The notes: a model not told the origin generated them from the letters alone. 39,673 bases of DNA from Candidatus Cloacimonetes bacterium HGW-Cloacimonetes-2 (GCA_002842035.1 PHBP01000001.1:1-39673), one strand, 5' to 3'. Positions 24,014 to 33,308 are shown, counted from the stretch's first letter. Program-made: numbers and translations.

Positions 24014-25091
24014 AACGATACCACTTGAAAATTCTGCCGCTTAAGCCTCGGAGAATCTTTCCATACACCGGCATAAACTGCACATGAGCGCCCCCAAAAC
24101 CGTGCTTGAAGCGCCAAATATTATAGCGGGGATCATTCTTTATTGGAATCGGTCCTGGGCAAAATCCCATGTCGTAAACCTTCAAGTCTCTTTGTTTCAT
24201 CGCACTGATCATTGTCCATTGTGCTGCGGCGCCAATCGGCGGACATCCAGGCGTTTCTCGGGCAGCAGGATTAATTGCTCCATAGAGATAGGTACCCTGT
24301 CCAATCATGCTTGCAATGGTTGCATTCATCAGGATTCCATGGAAGTAGATTAAAAAGATCGTAGCAAAGCCTGATTCTAACAGTGGACGCATCTCGTTTA
24401 GCATCTGCTCTTTGTTGAGCATCTCAAACTGCTTTTCCATAGCCAAGCTTGAGTACATGCCCCAGAATTGTTCAAAAGTACTTTCCTGGAAGTCCTTATG
24501 TTCTATGATCTCTAGATCCGACTTGATAGCTGAGCGCACATCATATCTTGTTTGTTTCTTCATGCATCCCAAGATATCATCCTCAGATTTCGTAATATCG
24601 ATCCAATATGTGTGTCTTCCTTGCTGCATGCAATTAAAACCGTTCTTTTCTAAACGGTTCGCTACAGCAACAGACCCTGTACAAACATCGGACCCAATAA
24701 TAACAGGCAGCCAGGGATAGTAGCGTGCTATAGCCGCACCTTGACTGACAGCCCACAGAGAAAAGTGACCAATAACTTGGTCAAGTACATCAAGATCAGG
24801 TTCCGACCTAAAGACGATACCATTTAAAATATCTGCCACTTTTATGGGAATCTTCGGACTCGTCCGAAGCGAGTAATGAACTCCGGCTACATCCGTGTTG
24901 TTTATAGAAAACACAAAGCTGGCAATCCTCCGACCCTTTTCCTGTCCGGAGTATTCATACTCAAAGGATTGACGGTAAGATGCATTTGGGGACGTAAACA
25001 ATAGCTCGTCCCACCTGCTCTTTTGGTTTAGGTCTATCTCATGAACTTCTAGTTTGATTATCTTCTCCCAAAGAGATTCTTTGACCGACAA
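23991..25091 (-). CDS. FemAB-like (GNAT-fold) acyl/aminoacyl transferase
   Basis: A 366-residue protein of the FemAB/GNAT type. Marks are SYRQSFEYEYSGQEKGRRI, YYPWLPVI, GRHTYWIDITKSEDDILGCM followed by KKQTRYDVRSAIKSDLEI (the classic FemAB segment), TYLYGAINPAARETPG and YDMGFCPGP. FemAB proteins add amino acids to peptidoglycan; relatives in glycan clusters are thought to acylate amino sugars. The start is TTG at 25091, supported by an AAGG 5 nt upstream and by the lack of any nearby in-frame ATG. It overlaps both neighbours. The acyl donor is unknown. Confidence 0.83.
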   Translation of the reverse strand: MSVKESLWEKIIKLEVHEIDLNQKSRWDELLFTSPNASYRQSFEYEYSGQEKGRRIASFVFSINNTDVAGVHYSLRTSPKIPIKVADILNGIVFRSEPDLDVLDQVIGHFSLWAVSQGAAIARYYPWLPVIIGSDVCTGSVAVANRLEKNGFNCMQQGRHTYWIDITKSEDDILGCMKKQTRYDVRSAIKSDLEIIEHKDFQESTFEQFWGMYSSLAMEKQFEMLNKEQMLNEMRPLLESGFATIFLIYFHGILMNATIASMIGQGTYLYGAINPAARETPGCPPIGAAAQWTMISAMKQRDLKVYDMGFCPGPIPIKNDPRYNIWRFKHGFGGAHVQFMPVYGKILRGLSGRIFKWYRYGFAKTS

Positions 25092-25690
25092 AAAGCCTTG
25101 ATCTCACGATAAACACCCAAACCGGTTATCACCAAGTACTTGTTAGTCTGATAATACTCGTATCCATTCTCTGTAACAGACTTAATCCCTTTAGGGTTAT
25201 CAGCCGCTATCTGGATAAAAATCTCTTTGGCTCCATCACGAACGCAGCGATTAATCCTCTCATGCTCCATTCTTGTGTGTAGCCCCCTGTGTCTGTACTC
25301 TGGAACACAATATCCATCTTTTACGAATCGCTGGTTATCACCAAGTACGAGATTAATGTCTTCCAGATAGGATACAGTCTTCTGAATGATCCACGCCACA
25401 TAGGCAATTCTATCCGTATTTACATCAAAGACTGCTAATCCCAACCAGCGTGGATCTGAAAGGCGCGGTAAGCCATTACGCTTATAGTACCCTTTTGAAC
25501 GTCCGGAATATGCCTGCTCCAGATACGTAGCGTCATTTATATCCAATCCGCGGATATAGAAGCAATCATCAATTCTGGTCAGCAAATCAATCTCATGGTC
25601 AATTCTCAATCTGTAGGTGTTCAAGATAACAATTTGGGGTCTAAGGGCATATATTTGCCTCAATAGTCTACTTATTGGCCGGAATTTCAT
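25058..25690 (-). CDS. GNAT-family N-acetyltransferase
   Basis: A 210-residue protein whose middle shows the acetyl-CoA loop CVPEYRHRGLHTRME (motif A, R-x-x-G-x pattern), followed by IFIQIAADNPKGIKSVTENGYE, the usual beta-bulge and alpha-4 region of GNAT enzymes. The ATG at 25690 is chosen because GGAGG lies 6 nt upstream; the frame also has a TTG two codons earlier. The gene overlaps the polymerase and FemAB-like genes. It probably acylates an amino sugar. No closer function can be given. Confidence 0.75.
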   Translation of the reverse strand: MKFRPISRLLRQIYALRPQIVILNTYRLRIDHEIDLLTRIDDCFYIRGLDINDATYLEQAYSGRSKGYYKRNGLPRLSDPRWLGLAVFDVNTDRIAYVAWIIQKTVSYLEDINLVLGDNQRFVKDGYCVPEYRHRGLHTRMEHERINRCVRDGAKEIFIQIAADNPKGIKSVTENGYEYYQTNKYLVITGLGVYREIKAFCRSKNLFGRR

Positions 25691-26918
25691 TCTCAACCTC
25701 CGAGAATTGATATAGAAACCTTGGTTCAGCGTGATGTTTTTTCATATAATAATAATGAAATACCATCATCAGAATTAGGCCGGGTTCAATGAAATTGGTT
25801 TTATCCGTTGTGAAATTTGAAAAGATAAAGCAAGACATAGCCACTACAGATCCCCAATAATGAGTTTTCCTCGCTCCAATCAACAATTGTCGGGTCATCA
25901 GAATGATAAAAAAGTAATATGTCAGTGCAGCGAACATTCCATAGAAGTACCATATTCCAAGAAAACCGTTGTGGATACGGGTCAGCCTACCGTAGAAACG
26001 GTACAAACCTTCAGTAATTATTCCCCCAGTCCCAAAGTAAAGATTCTGAGGTATCTGGTCTGCTGCCGCATAAAATGCGTCGATTCTAGTCATATAGGTC
26101 TCTGATTCGACTCTGTTGGTAACAAAGTACTCAAAATCAAAGTCCAGAGCGTCAATTACGACATTAAACGCAATAATCATAACAAAAATCATTACTACGG
26201 CGCTCAGACGATTTTTAGAGGGGAGTGTCGTCACGATCCAAAACAGAGTAACCATAATGTAGTTAACCATCGCAAACCGAGCTTGAGAGAGAAATATTGT
26301 AACTCCTGTCGCCAATGCGACGTAGAGAGTGTATTTTCTCTTTGAGTCCTTTTCGAATAACAATATGGCATACATAGCCGGTAACCCAATCCCCAGATAT
26401 TGGGAAAAGATGCCATCGCCCCATGTGAACATAGACGTAATCCTGCGCTCATATCCTTCTGTCTGCAGATCAATCCCGACGTACTTTCCTGTATTTACCA
26501 TAAAATCCGGAACGAAGTATTGGATTATGCTGACGATTGCGGCCAGGAAAATTGTATACCTCATAGCTATTATCATACGCCGGATAAACTTCTGATCAAA
26601 ATCATATGAGCTAATCAGAAAGAGAAGCAAGAAGGATGCCACATAGGTCAAGGTGACGGTTAGATACTTATTGGCAGCAAAAGGAGTTTTATTATAGACA
26701 AACACAGAGAAGAATACGAAAAAACTACTCAAGAATAAAAACACCAGATAACCTGGCAGCTTTGTTATTCTTCTGCTGCTCATGGTAAGAATAAATGAAA
26801 AAACCGTAACCAACAGCAATAAATAGAAAGGAGGCTCTTCTATCAGAGTTATAGTAAAATATCCTACCAACTGGTAAAAGATCAATATCCATATCGGTAG
26901 TTTTTGCAGAGTATTCAT
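25668..26918 (-). CDS. wzy: O-antigen polymerase/ligase-like membrane protein
   Basis: A 416-residue integral membrane protein with about ten to twelve predicted membrane helices from residue 8 to 385. The long periplasmic loop lies near residues 265-310 and holds YFGTGGIITEGLYRFYGRLTRIHNGFLGIWYFYG; the RIHNGFLGIWY stretch is the common His-containing motif of Wzy/WaaL proteins. As the only such protein in an operon with Wzx and an initiating transferase, it is most likely the repeat-unit polymerase, but a ligase role cannot be excluded. Its start overlaps the flippase stop by 4 nt. Confidence 0.83.
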   Translation of the reverse strand: MNTLQKLPIWILIFYQLVGYFTITLIEEPPFYLLLLVTVFSFILTMSSRRITKLPGYLVFLFLSSFFVFFSVFVYNKTPFAANKYLTVTLTYVASFLLLFLISSYDFDQKFIRRMIIAMRYTIFLAAIVSIIQYFVPDFMVNTGKYVGIDLQTEGYERRITSMFTWGDGIFSQYLGIGLPAMYAILLFEKDSKRKYTLYVALATGVTIFLSQARFAMVNYIMVTLFWIVTTLPSKNRLSAVVMIFVMIIAFNVVIDALDFDFEYFVTNRVESETYMTRIDAFYAAADQIPQNLYFGTGGIITEGLYRFYGRLTRIHNGFLGIWYFYGMFAALTYYFFIILMTRQLLIGARKTHYWGSVVAMSCFIFSNFTTDKTNFIEPGLILMMVFHYYYMKKHHAEPRFLYQFSEVENEIPANK

Positions 26919-28378
26919 TTGAACATACCCTTAGCACTCAAAGCTATTCGTTGCAGGAAATGTATCGATATATCGACGGCTTGCATCTTCAACATTTTGC
27001 CCCAGCCTGCCATCATGATCAAACCCAAACTAGTCTTTACGATCAGTTGTATATAGATATTGGCTGGGAGGATCAAGCCTGAAACATAAACAACAAGACT
27101 AATGCACACCGCACCAAAAACAAAGGGCATCGCATCAGTTACTTGGGTGAGTATATGGTATCGGATCAATCTTCCTGAAAAATATGAGTTTAAGCTGAAT
27201 TCGATTATCGAGGCCAGTATCAATCCGTAGATCAGACCCGTTATTCCAAAGCGCATTGATACAATTACTATGGGGACGGCCAATAGCTTTTTAACTATCT
27301 CCAGCTTGAGCAAGATATCCGTCCTTCCCTTCACCTTCAAGAGGTTTATATTCAGATATGACAAGGGTACTACCATTCCGGCAATACAGAGCAATCTCAG
27401 GTATTGTACTGAAGGTAACCATTTGGAACCAATCAAGACCTCTATCAGTGGCTTTGACACAATGGCTAGGATGGCCATCAATGGAATTACGATATATGCA
27501 ATATTTCTATAGAATAATCTAAATTTCAGCTTCAGGTTATCGCCATCATCCGTCACTTTACACAGTACCGGATAAGTAACTCTCTGTAAAGTAAGAGTGA
27601 GAATATTCGAAGGTAACTGCTCAAACTGCTCTGCCCTGCTATAAAAACCCAGATCAGAGGCGGAGAAGAATCTGCCGATAATGAAGTAGTAAAGATTTCG
27701 GTAGAGTTTATTGATCACGTCACTTACCAATATTCTGCCGCCAAATGCAAACATCTGCCTAAACGACTTCCAGCAAAATTCCCAAGTTGGTCTCCATCTG
27801 TTCAGAACCCAAAGCAGTGTTGTATCAACACAACTCTTTGCGATAAGCTTACAAACAAGACTCCAAACCCCATATCCTTTTAAAGCCAACAGGATTGCCA
27901 GCCCTCCCGAAAATAGGTTCGATGCAACCTGTATCCATAATTGAGTTTTGAAATCGATATTTTTTATAAGTATTGCTCTTTGTATCACCCCAAAGGAGTT
28001 GACTACCAAAGCGATTGATATTACTCTCAATACAGGACCGACCAATTCATTCTTCATAAACGTGGCAATAAAATCGGCACTCAAGTAAATCAGGGAATAC
28101 ATGATCAATGCTATTGCTATGTTAAAATAAAACGCAGTACTAAAATCCCGCTGCTTGGCATCTCGATTTTGGATCAGGGCTTGTCCGAAACCGCTGTCAA
28201 TAAATGACTGAGAGACAACCATAAACACTGTGACCATGCCGATGATTCCAAAATCTGCAGGCAAGAGCAATCGCGCAAGAATAATGCCAATTATAAATCT
28301 ACTCGCCTGCTCCACTGTTTTATCCGCTATACTCCAGAACAAGCCTGATACGGTCTGTTGTTTCAAACTCTTAGACAC
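26915..28378 (-). CDS. wzx: lipopolysaccharide/O-antigen flippase (MOP superfamily)
   Basis: A 487-residue membrane protein of the Wzx/TuaB type with about twelve to fourteen helices. It starts with LKQQTVSGLFWSIADKTVEQ, followed by ILARLLLPADFGIIGMVTVF and FIDSGFGQALIQNRDAKQRD, which are hallmark sequences of this flippase group. It moves the lipid-linked repeat unit to the periplasmic face. It starts with GTG at 28378, overlapping the GT39 gene by 8 nt, and its own stop overlaps the polymerase start. Confidence 0.93.
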   Translation of the reverse strand: MSKSLKQQTVSGLFWSIADKTVEQASRFIIGIILARLLLPADFGIIGMVTVFMVVSQSFIDSGFGQALIQNRDAKQRDFSTAFYFNIAIALIMYSLIYLSADFIATFMKNELVGPVLRVISIALVVNSFGVIQRAILIKNIDFKTQLWIQVASNLFSGGLAILLALKGYGVWSLVCKLIAKSCVDTTLLWVLNRWRPTWEFCWKSFRQMFAFGGRILVSDVINKLYRNLYYFIIGRFFSASDLGFYSRAEQFEQLPSNILTLTLQRVTYPVLCKVTDDGDNLKLKFRLFYRNIAYIVIPLMAILAIVSKPLIEVLIGSKWLPSVQYLRLLCIAGMVVPLSYLNINLLKVKGRTDILLKLEIVKKLLAVPIVIVSMRFGITGLIYGLILASIIEFSLNSYFSGRLIRYHILTQVTDAMPFVFGAVCISLVVYVSGLILPANIYIQLIVKTSLGLIMMAGWGKMLKMQAVDISIHFLQRIALSAKGMFK

Positions 28379-29735
28379 GAGATAGCCTCGCTAGCTTACT
28401 CATCATAGCGTCTAGCGCAATACCCACACCAACCAGAAGAAGTGAATCTATCGGTAGACGGTACCGCCAAACTGTGTATGGCACCATGAGCACGTGCAAG
28501 CCAAGATAGACAATAATGATCATTAAAAACAACCAAAATGAAGCACTATCCTTGTGTAAAATCAGGAGTCCGATAACACCAAAGAGCAAAGCAAAACCAT
28601 AAAAGAACAAAGAAACCAAGTTATTCATTAATGAGCGCTCATAATAATAAAACCCATTCACCGTGTATTCGCCGTTCTTTTGCCAAAGTTGTAGCATTAT
28701 TTTGAATCTCGAATAAAGTGCTTCTCTTGAGGAATAGGCATGAGGAACAATACCATTACGCATTGCCTTCAGCTGCGGTTTTGAAATCTCAAAACCACCA
28801 TCTGTTAACATTTTGGACCCATTTACAAAGGAATCGACTTGAGCAGGTGAAATCACTAAACTCTGGTAAAAATCCATTACCCTGTCCAATTCATAATGCT
28901 CTTGTTTATAACCAAATACTCTGTCTGTGATGTGCTCTGTGCGCTTGGTCAGTATTACAACCTTACCGTAGCGTTGAAAGTTTCGTATTTGCCAAGGGGT
29001 CATCAGAGCCAACATTATGGCTCCTGTAACCAAAAATGGTTTAATTCTGAACTTAGCAGTCATTAGCCCTCCGCTAAACAAGATGAAGAGCAGGAAAAGC
29101 GGACTGAGTGCTGCGAAACGTTCGTCCAAATGCAGAGATAGTATATGGATAAGAGCAAACCAGCCTAAAGCTTGATAATCGATTCGAGTAGTATGCTCTA
29201 TCGTTTTCTGATCACTTGGGATAAATGCCCTCAGAAGAAAGTATGTTGTGGCTACAAGTGCCAAGATCATCCAAATGTCTTTGCCCACGCCGGCACTGAA
29301 CATAATGAAGTAAAAATACCCTGCAGATACAATTCCGGCAATCTGTGCGGCTCGCCTGGATGACACCAGCAAAGTCAACCTGTAGATGTAAAAAGTGATC
29401 AAAGCTGAAGCAATTGATGTAATTATAAAGAAGCCTAACCAATCCCCACCGAATACCCAAGCTGTTATCGCATTAATCCATGGCAAAACTGGTCCCAGCC
29501 AGTCATATCGTACATCTACCGCAGCTAGGTCGTATAATATCCGCCCCTGCTTCACTATGTCCAGTGCCATCTTGCGATAGAAAACATCATCGGTAAAATG
29601 CCTGCTCAGATCGGTCATATAGACATATGTCACGTAAGATAAGCGGATCAATAGCGCAAGGATAAAGAGCCAAACTGCTTCCAGACTAGAGTTCTTATCT
29701 GGCAGATTTGTTTGTAACACACTAATCTTCTTCAA
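28371..29735 (-). CDS. GT39/ArnT-like polyprenyl-phosphate sugar transferase
   Basis: A 454-residue membrane protein with about ten or more helices. After the first helix it carries a DLSRHFTDDVFYRKMA loop, where the acidic pair (residues 49-50) is typical of GT39/PMT-like enzymes that use polyprenyl-phosphate sugars on the periplasmic side. I chose the TTG at 29735: it has AAGGA 7 nt upstream and lies 2 nt after the previous stop. The open frame runs 70 codons further but those overlap the upstream gene and do not look like protein. It probably adds a side-chain sugar to the glycan after flipping. Confidence 0.83.
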   Translation of the reverse strand: MKKISVLQTNLPDKNSSLEAVWLFILALLIRLSYVTYVYMTDLSRHFTDDVFYRKMALDIVKQGRILYDLAAVDVRYDWLGPVLPWINAITAWVFGGDWLGFFIITSIASALITFYIYRLTLLVSSRRAAQIAGIVSAGYFYFIMFSAGVGKDIWMILALVATTYFLLRAFIPSDQKTIEHTTRIDYQALGWFALIHILSLHLDERFAALSPLFLLFILFSGGLMTAKFRIKPFLVTGAIMLALMTPWQIRNFQRYGKVVILTKRTEHITDRVFGYKQEHYELDRVMDFYQSLVISPAQVDSFVNGSKMLTDGGFEISKPQLKAMRNGIVPHAYSSREALYSRFKIMLQLWQKNGEYTVNGFYYYERSLMNNLVSLFFYGFALLFGVIGLLILHKDSASFWLFLMIIIVYLGLHVLMVPYTVWRYRLPIDSLLLVGVGIALDAMMSKLARLSRV

Positions 29736-29737
29736 AA

Positions 29738-30100
29738 CTAGGTCCTTGATATCAGTACTAATCCGACGATTATCACAACCACACCAAGCCATCGTACTAT
29801 CGACACCTGCTCGTGAAACACCACTTTGGCGGCTATCAAACCAAAGATATAGCTCATGCTGATCATGGGGTACAATAAGCTGAAATCCAACCTTTTTAAC
29901 ATTGTGACCCAGATTCCGCCGGCAACGACAAAAGCCAGTCCGCAAAAGATCAGTTCCGGCTTAAAAAAAACTGACACTCTAAAATTGGATAACGGAGTGA
30001 TCTGCTCAGCGTATTTTCCCATCCACAGTTTGAGTAACACCTGATTAGCGGTTAAAAGCATCGTGGTAAACACTACCAATATCAGATCAGTCAGCTTCAT
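29738..30100 (-). CDS. small EamA/SMR-type membrane protein (ArnE/ArnF-like)
   Basis: A 120-residue protein with four predicted helices, including a helix pair followed by LDFSLLYPMISMSYIFGLIAA and EQVSIVRWLGVVVIIVGLVLI, typical of half-size EamA/SMR transporters. The ATG at 30100 has GGGAGAAG just before it; an ATG 9 codons upstream lacks one. Its place between a GT2, a DUF2304 protein and a GT39 mirrors arnE/arnF in the Arn pathway, so a role in flipping a polyprenyl-phosphate sugar is likely. Overlaps the DUF2304 gene by 14 nt. Confidence 0.82.
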   Translation of the reverse strand: MKLTDLILVVFTTMLLTANQVLLKLWMGKYAEQITPLSNFRVSVFFKPELIFCGLAFVVAGGIWVTMLKRLDFSLLYPMISMSYIFGLIAAKVVFHEQVSIVRWLGVVVIIVGLVLISRT

Positions 30101-30449
30101 GCTTCTCCCTATAGACCCGGATATCATGCTCGAGCATTGAACTAAACGAGATCAGTTCTTGGATCTTGTCACTCATTTCCGACAACTTGATTGAGATGTA
30201 AAATACGTAAACAAGCAGAAATGATATCAAACCCACAATAACCATGAAGGATGCATCCGTGATTCCAAGCAACGTAGCAATGCTTTTGTAGAACTTTTCA
30301 AACACCACGATACTAAGCATTCCCAATGCTACCATCAGCCATAGAAATGAATAAATCGGTTTCACGGACTTGTTCCGAACCAATAAAACAAATCCTACAA
30401 AAAAACTGACACTGAAAATAGCTAACAACACTCTGATAAATATCGGCAT
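30087..30449 (-). CDS. DUF2304-family small membrane protein
   Basis: A 120-residue protein with three membrane helices (IRVLLAIFSVSFFVGFVLLV, the SFLWLMVALGMLSIVVF segment, SFMVIVGLISFLLVYVFYIS) and a charged coiled-coil tail near residues 90-120. These features fit DUF2304, which typically sits next to dolichol-phosphate-mannose-synthase-like GT2 genes. The exact function is unknown; a partner role for the GT2 enzyme or the flippase step is the usual suggestion. Confidence 0.82.
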   Translation of the reverse strand: MPIFIRVLLAIFSVSFFVGFVLLVRNKSVKPIYSFLWLMVALGMLSIVVFEKFYKSIATLLGITDASFMVIVGLISFLLVYVFYISIKLSEMSDKIQELISFSSMLEHDIRVYREKHEAD

Positions 30450-30455
30450 ATATCT

Positions 30456-31166
30456 CTACCTCAACTTACGCATCTGGATAAGTGTACCCAATAGACTGAT
30501 GATATTGAACACCGGGAATTTTATGGCATTGATCATGTTGATCTCTGATTTCCCGCTAGTGCGCGGGCGCATTGTGACAGCAACTTCAACGCCAGTCAAT
30601 CCGCCGTAGTGCATCGCCAGTTCGAGCTGGGTCACGGTCTCTATCTCCTGCTTGAACCGCTTCGCAAAAAATTCTATTGCTCTTCGGTTGTAGGCACGGA
30701 AACCTGAGGTGATATCTGTATATCTTCTACCAGTAAACAAGGATAACAGCCAAGAAAAGATGTAGATCCCCAATCTCCTTGAACGAGATGATTGAAACCC
30801 TTCCCTGGCTATGAAGCGTGAGCCCGTTACGACATCTGCAGTTCCAAGCACCAAGGGGTTCACGATTTTCTGAAGTTCAGCGGCCATATGCTGATTATCT
30901 CCATCCATATGGCAGTATATGTCATAATTATGATAGTATGCATATGTGAATGCGGTTTTGATTACACCGGCACTCCCCCCCGTATTCACCGGATGTCTGA
31001 TATAGTCTGCCCCGGCATCCCTGATTAATTTCACACTTTCATCTGTGGAGCAATTGTCCACTACCAGAACATCACAAGACACAGAAGCATTGCTGCGTAT
31101 ATCATTTAGTGTGTTGATGATGGCCTTTTCCTCGTTATAATTAGATACAATAAGTATGATTCTCAT
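30456..31166 (-). CDS. GT2 polyprenyl-phosphate sugar synthase-like enzyme
   Basis: A 236-residue GT-A enzyme. IVSNYNEEKAIINTL, VVDNCSTDESV and the metal-binding DGDNQH (88-93) match dolichol-/polyprenyl-phosphate mannose or glucose synthases, with no C-terminal membrane domain. The ATG at 31166 is preferred; an upstream ATG 18 codons earlier overlaps the previous gene and adds non-family sequence. With the three genes downstream it forms an Arn/Gtr-like set making and using a polyprenyl-phosphate sugar. Confidence 0.88.
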   Translation of the reverse strand: MRIILIVSNYNEEKAIINTLNDIRSNASVSCDVLVVDNCSTDESVKLIRDAGADYIRHPVNTGGSAGVIKTAFTYAYYHNYDIYCHMDGDNQHMAAELQKIVNPLVLGTADVVTGSRFIAREGFQSSRSRRLGIYIFSWLLSLFTGRRYTDITSGFRAYNRRAIEFFAKRFKQEIETVTQLELAMHYGGLTGVEVAVTMRPRTSGKSEINMINAIKFPVFNIISLLGTLIQMRKLR

Positions 31167-31182
31167 GCTAGGTTCCGATTGA

Positions 31183-32181
31183 TTAATTTCCCGGCAAATA
31201 GAGCGCCATTTGTAAAGCACCTCTTACCATCCTCATTCTACTTTTTATATAGACAGAGTGCACGGGATGGTTGTTTATATAGGTACCGTATTCTGAAAAA
31301 TCTGAGACCTGATTCAGCCATTCTATGAGTGCCTTATTCATTGCCTGAAACACTCCAAGCCCCCTGTGCTCGGGAGATACGGAGCTGATGACACCCGTCC
31401 CGGCGGTGATCCCAAGCTCTTCCACCCGGCGGTACTTTCCGCTGAAATATCCAATAGGCTCTTCATGATATGTCGCTACCAATATTCCATCCACAAAGCC
31501 ATCGAAGAACGAATTACGCAACGATTCAGAGTAGATTCTGTCACAATGGTGTTTTGGAAGGTTGTTATCCAAATGATATCGATCTATCTTATAAGCTTTG
31601 GCAGCAAGTCTATAGAGAGGCTCAAAATCATCGGGAGTTGAGAACCTGACACTTATCTCAGGATCTATCTTATAATCCAGGTTCAGGTCGCTAAAGGTCT
31701 GCTTTGTAAACCCGAAAGTGACCAATGTGTTGATATAATAAAACCCACTATTTGCTGCAGCATTCACAAATTGCGGACATGATGAGTCGTTAGTATTTAA
31801 AGACAAATTAAGATATCTGTAAAAGTTCTTTTTTGCGAATCCTACTATTGATGTAAAAAGAATGTTATGACCGCCAGAAAATCCTTCCGCCACCATCGCT
31901 GTTTCTACTGTCCCTACCTTAAATCCAAAAATTGAACTGTCATATACAGACTCCGAAATCAGCGCCCAAGCTTCTCGATTATCTCCATCCTGTACCCTTA
32001 CATACTGATAGTTTCCATCAACTTTTAATAGCATTTCGCCTATAAACAATTCAAATAGCTTATCTTGGTCAAATAATCGGAACTCACTGTAGCGATAAAT
32101 TGGAGTCAATACTCCACTTTCGACCAATGCGATCAATTCCTGCCCAATTTCAGAAGTAAAGTCTCCCGAATACAGTTTCAT
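31183..32181 (-). CDS. GNAT-family acyltransferase for an amino sugar (WecD-like context)
   Basis: A 332-residue protein with two GNAT-like halves. The C-terminal half has the acetyl-CoA loop HRGLGVFQAM (272-281). Near residue 175 a second start (EISVRFSTPDDFEPLYRLAAKAY) opens the catalytic domain, while the N-terminal half seems to be a degenerate copy. Its ATG overlaps the aminotransferase stop (ATGA), and that enzyme would make its amino-sugar substrate. This is the WecE-WecD type arrangement, so N-acylation of a 4-amino-4,6-dideoxy sugar nucleotide is the best inference. Confidence 0.78.
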   Translation of the reverse strand: MKLYSGDFTSEIGQELIALVESGVLTPIYRYSEFRLFDQDKLFELFIGEMLLKVDGNYQYVRVQDGDNREAWALISESVYDSSIFGFKVGTVETAMVAEGFSGGHNILFTSIVGFAKKNFYRYLNLSLNTNDSSCPQFVNAAANSGFYYINTLVTFGFTKQTFSDLNLDYKIDPEISVRFSTPDDFEPLYRLAAKAYKIDRYHLDNNLPKHHCDRIYSESLRNSFFDGFVDGILVATYHEEPIGYFSGKYRRVEELGITAGTGVISSVSPEHRGLGVFQAMNKALIEWLNQVSDFSEYGTYINNHPVHSVYIKSRMRMVRGALQMALYLPGN

Positions 32182-33308
32182 CTCAATGTCTCTGCTAAGG
32201 AATCACATACAAATCTAACTTCGTCATTGCTTAAGTTCGCGTAGAACGGCAGCGTCAAAATGCTATCAGTAATAGCTTCTGTCATAGGTAATTTTATCTT
32301 TTCATTGCGATAAATGGAAAAGCGGTGTACGGCTGGATAATGCACACTGGTTTGCACACCTCTTGCATGCATTGCTTCCCGGATAGTGTCCCTACGCTCT
32401 TTTCCTACCCCATTGATAACAATCGGCATAATGTAGTTAGAGGAAAACTCCTTATGCTCACCAAAAGGCACTGTTACTTCGCTGAAAGCTGCCAGGTATT
32501 CCAAGTAAGTCTGCCTTACCTTGGCTCTTTTTTCTAAGTCAGCCTTGATCTTGTCTAGCTGCGCCAAACCAATGGCGGCATGGATATCATCCATACGGTA
32601 GTTGTAACCCAGGCGTAATACATCATACTCCGTAGCATGTCCTGAAGCTCGTTGATATGACATAGTTGTCATGCCATGCGAACGTAGGAGTTTCGCTGTT
32701 TGGGCATAATCCGTATTATTTGTAACCAACATTCCGCCTTCTCCGGTACTAATATTTTTGTTCGAAAAGAAGCTAAAACAACCGATATCACCTATCGTTC
32801 CAAGCTTTTGGCCTCTGTATTCTGATAATGGGCCATGGCAGGCGTCCTCCACTACGAATAAATTCCAATCCCGGGCGTATTCCATAATCTCATCCATTTG
32901 GCACGGAAATCCAGCGTAGTGCATGACGATTATTGCTTTAGTACGTTCATTGGTGAGCAGCTTTATTTGTTTAGGATCAATAGTCGGATTTTCAGCAGAG
33001 ATCACATCTGCAAAAACCGGTGTAGCTCCTGTATAGCGAACCGCGTTAACAGTAGCCACAAAGGTTAGAGATGGTACTATAACTTCGTCCCCTGGCCCAA
33101 TACCTCCGATCTCCAATGCCAAGTGCAGCGCCACAGTACAGTTTGCCAGAGATACTGCATGCTCAACATTCAACATCGATGAGAAGCGATTCTCAAATTC
33201 CAGACATTTTGGTCCAGTGGATATCCATCCGCTTTTTATCACTTCATAAGCGGCCAAGGCTTCTGCCTCGTCAAAGTTTAAATCGAATAAAGGTATTTTG
33301 TATCCCAA
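32178..33308 (-). CDS. DegT/DnrJ/EryC1/StrS-family sugar aminotransferase
   Basis: A 376-residue PLP enzyme that aminates a keto-sugar nucleotide. LFDLNFDEAEALAAYEVIKS starts the fold, followed by SGWISTGPKC, Asp155 in VVEDACHG (pyridine ring contact), and the Schiff-base Lys184 in FSNKNISTGEGG; LGYNYRMDDIHAAIG is also typical. The start is TTG at 33308, with GGAGA about 5 nt upstream. It is followed at once by the GNAT gene and preceded by the dehydratase and nucleotidyltransferase, forming an amino-dideoxy-sugar pathway. Whether the amine is at C-3 or C-4 is not certain; C-4 is more usual for this set. Confidence 0.93.
   Translation of the reverse strand: MGYKIPLFDLNFDEAEALAAYEVIKSGWISTGPKCLEFENRFSSMLNVEHAVSLANCTVALHLALEIGGIGPGDEVIVPSLTFVATVNAVRYTGATPVFADVISAENPTIDPKQIKLLTNERTKAIIVMHYAGFPCQMDEIMEYARDWNLFVVEDACHGPLSEYRGQKLGTIGDIGCFSFFSNKNISTGEGGMLVTNNTDYAQTAKLLRSHGMTTMSYQRASGHATEYDVLRLGYNYRMDDIHAAIGLAQLDKIKADLEKRAKVRQTYLEYLAAFSEVTVPFGEHKEFSSNYIMPIVINGVGKERRDTIREAMHARGVQTSVHYPAVHRFSIYRNEKIKLPMTEAITDSILTLPFYANLSNDEVRFVCDSLAETLR

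Noticed and set aside
29736-29945. N-terminal extension of the GT39 frame
   Set aside because: It lies wholly within the small EamA/SMR-type gene in another frame and the peptide is not protein-like; the TTG at 29735 has a good ribosome site.
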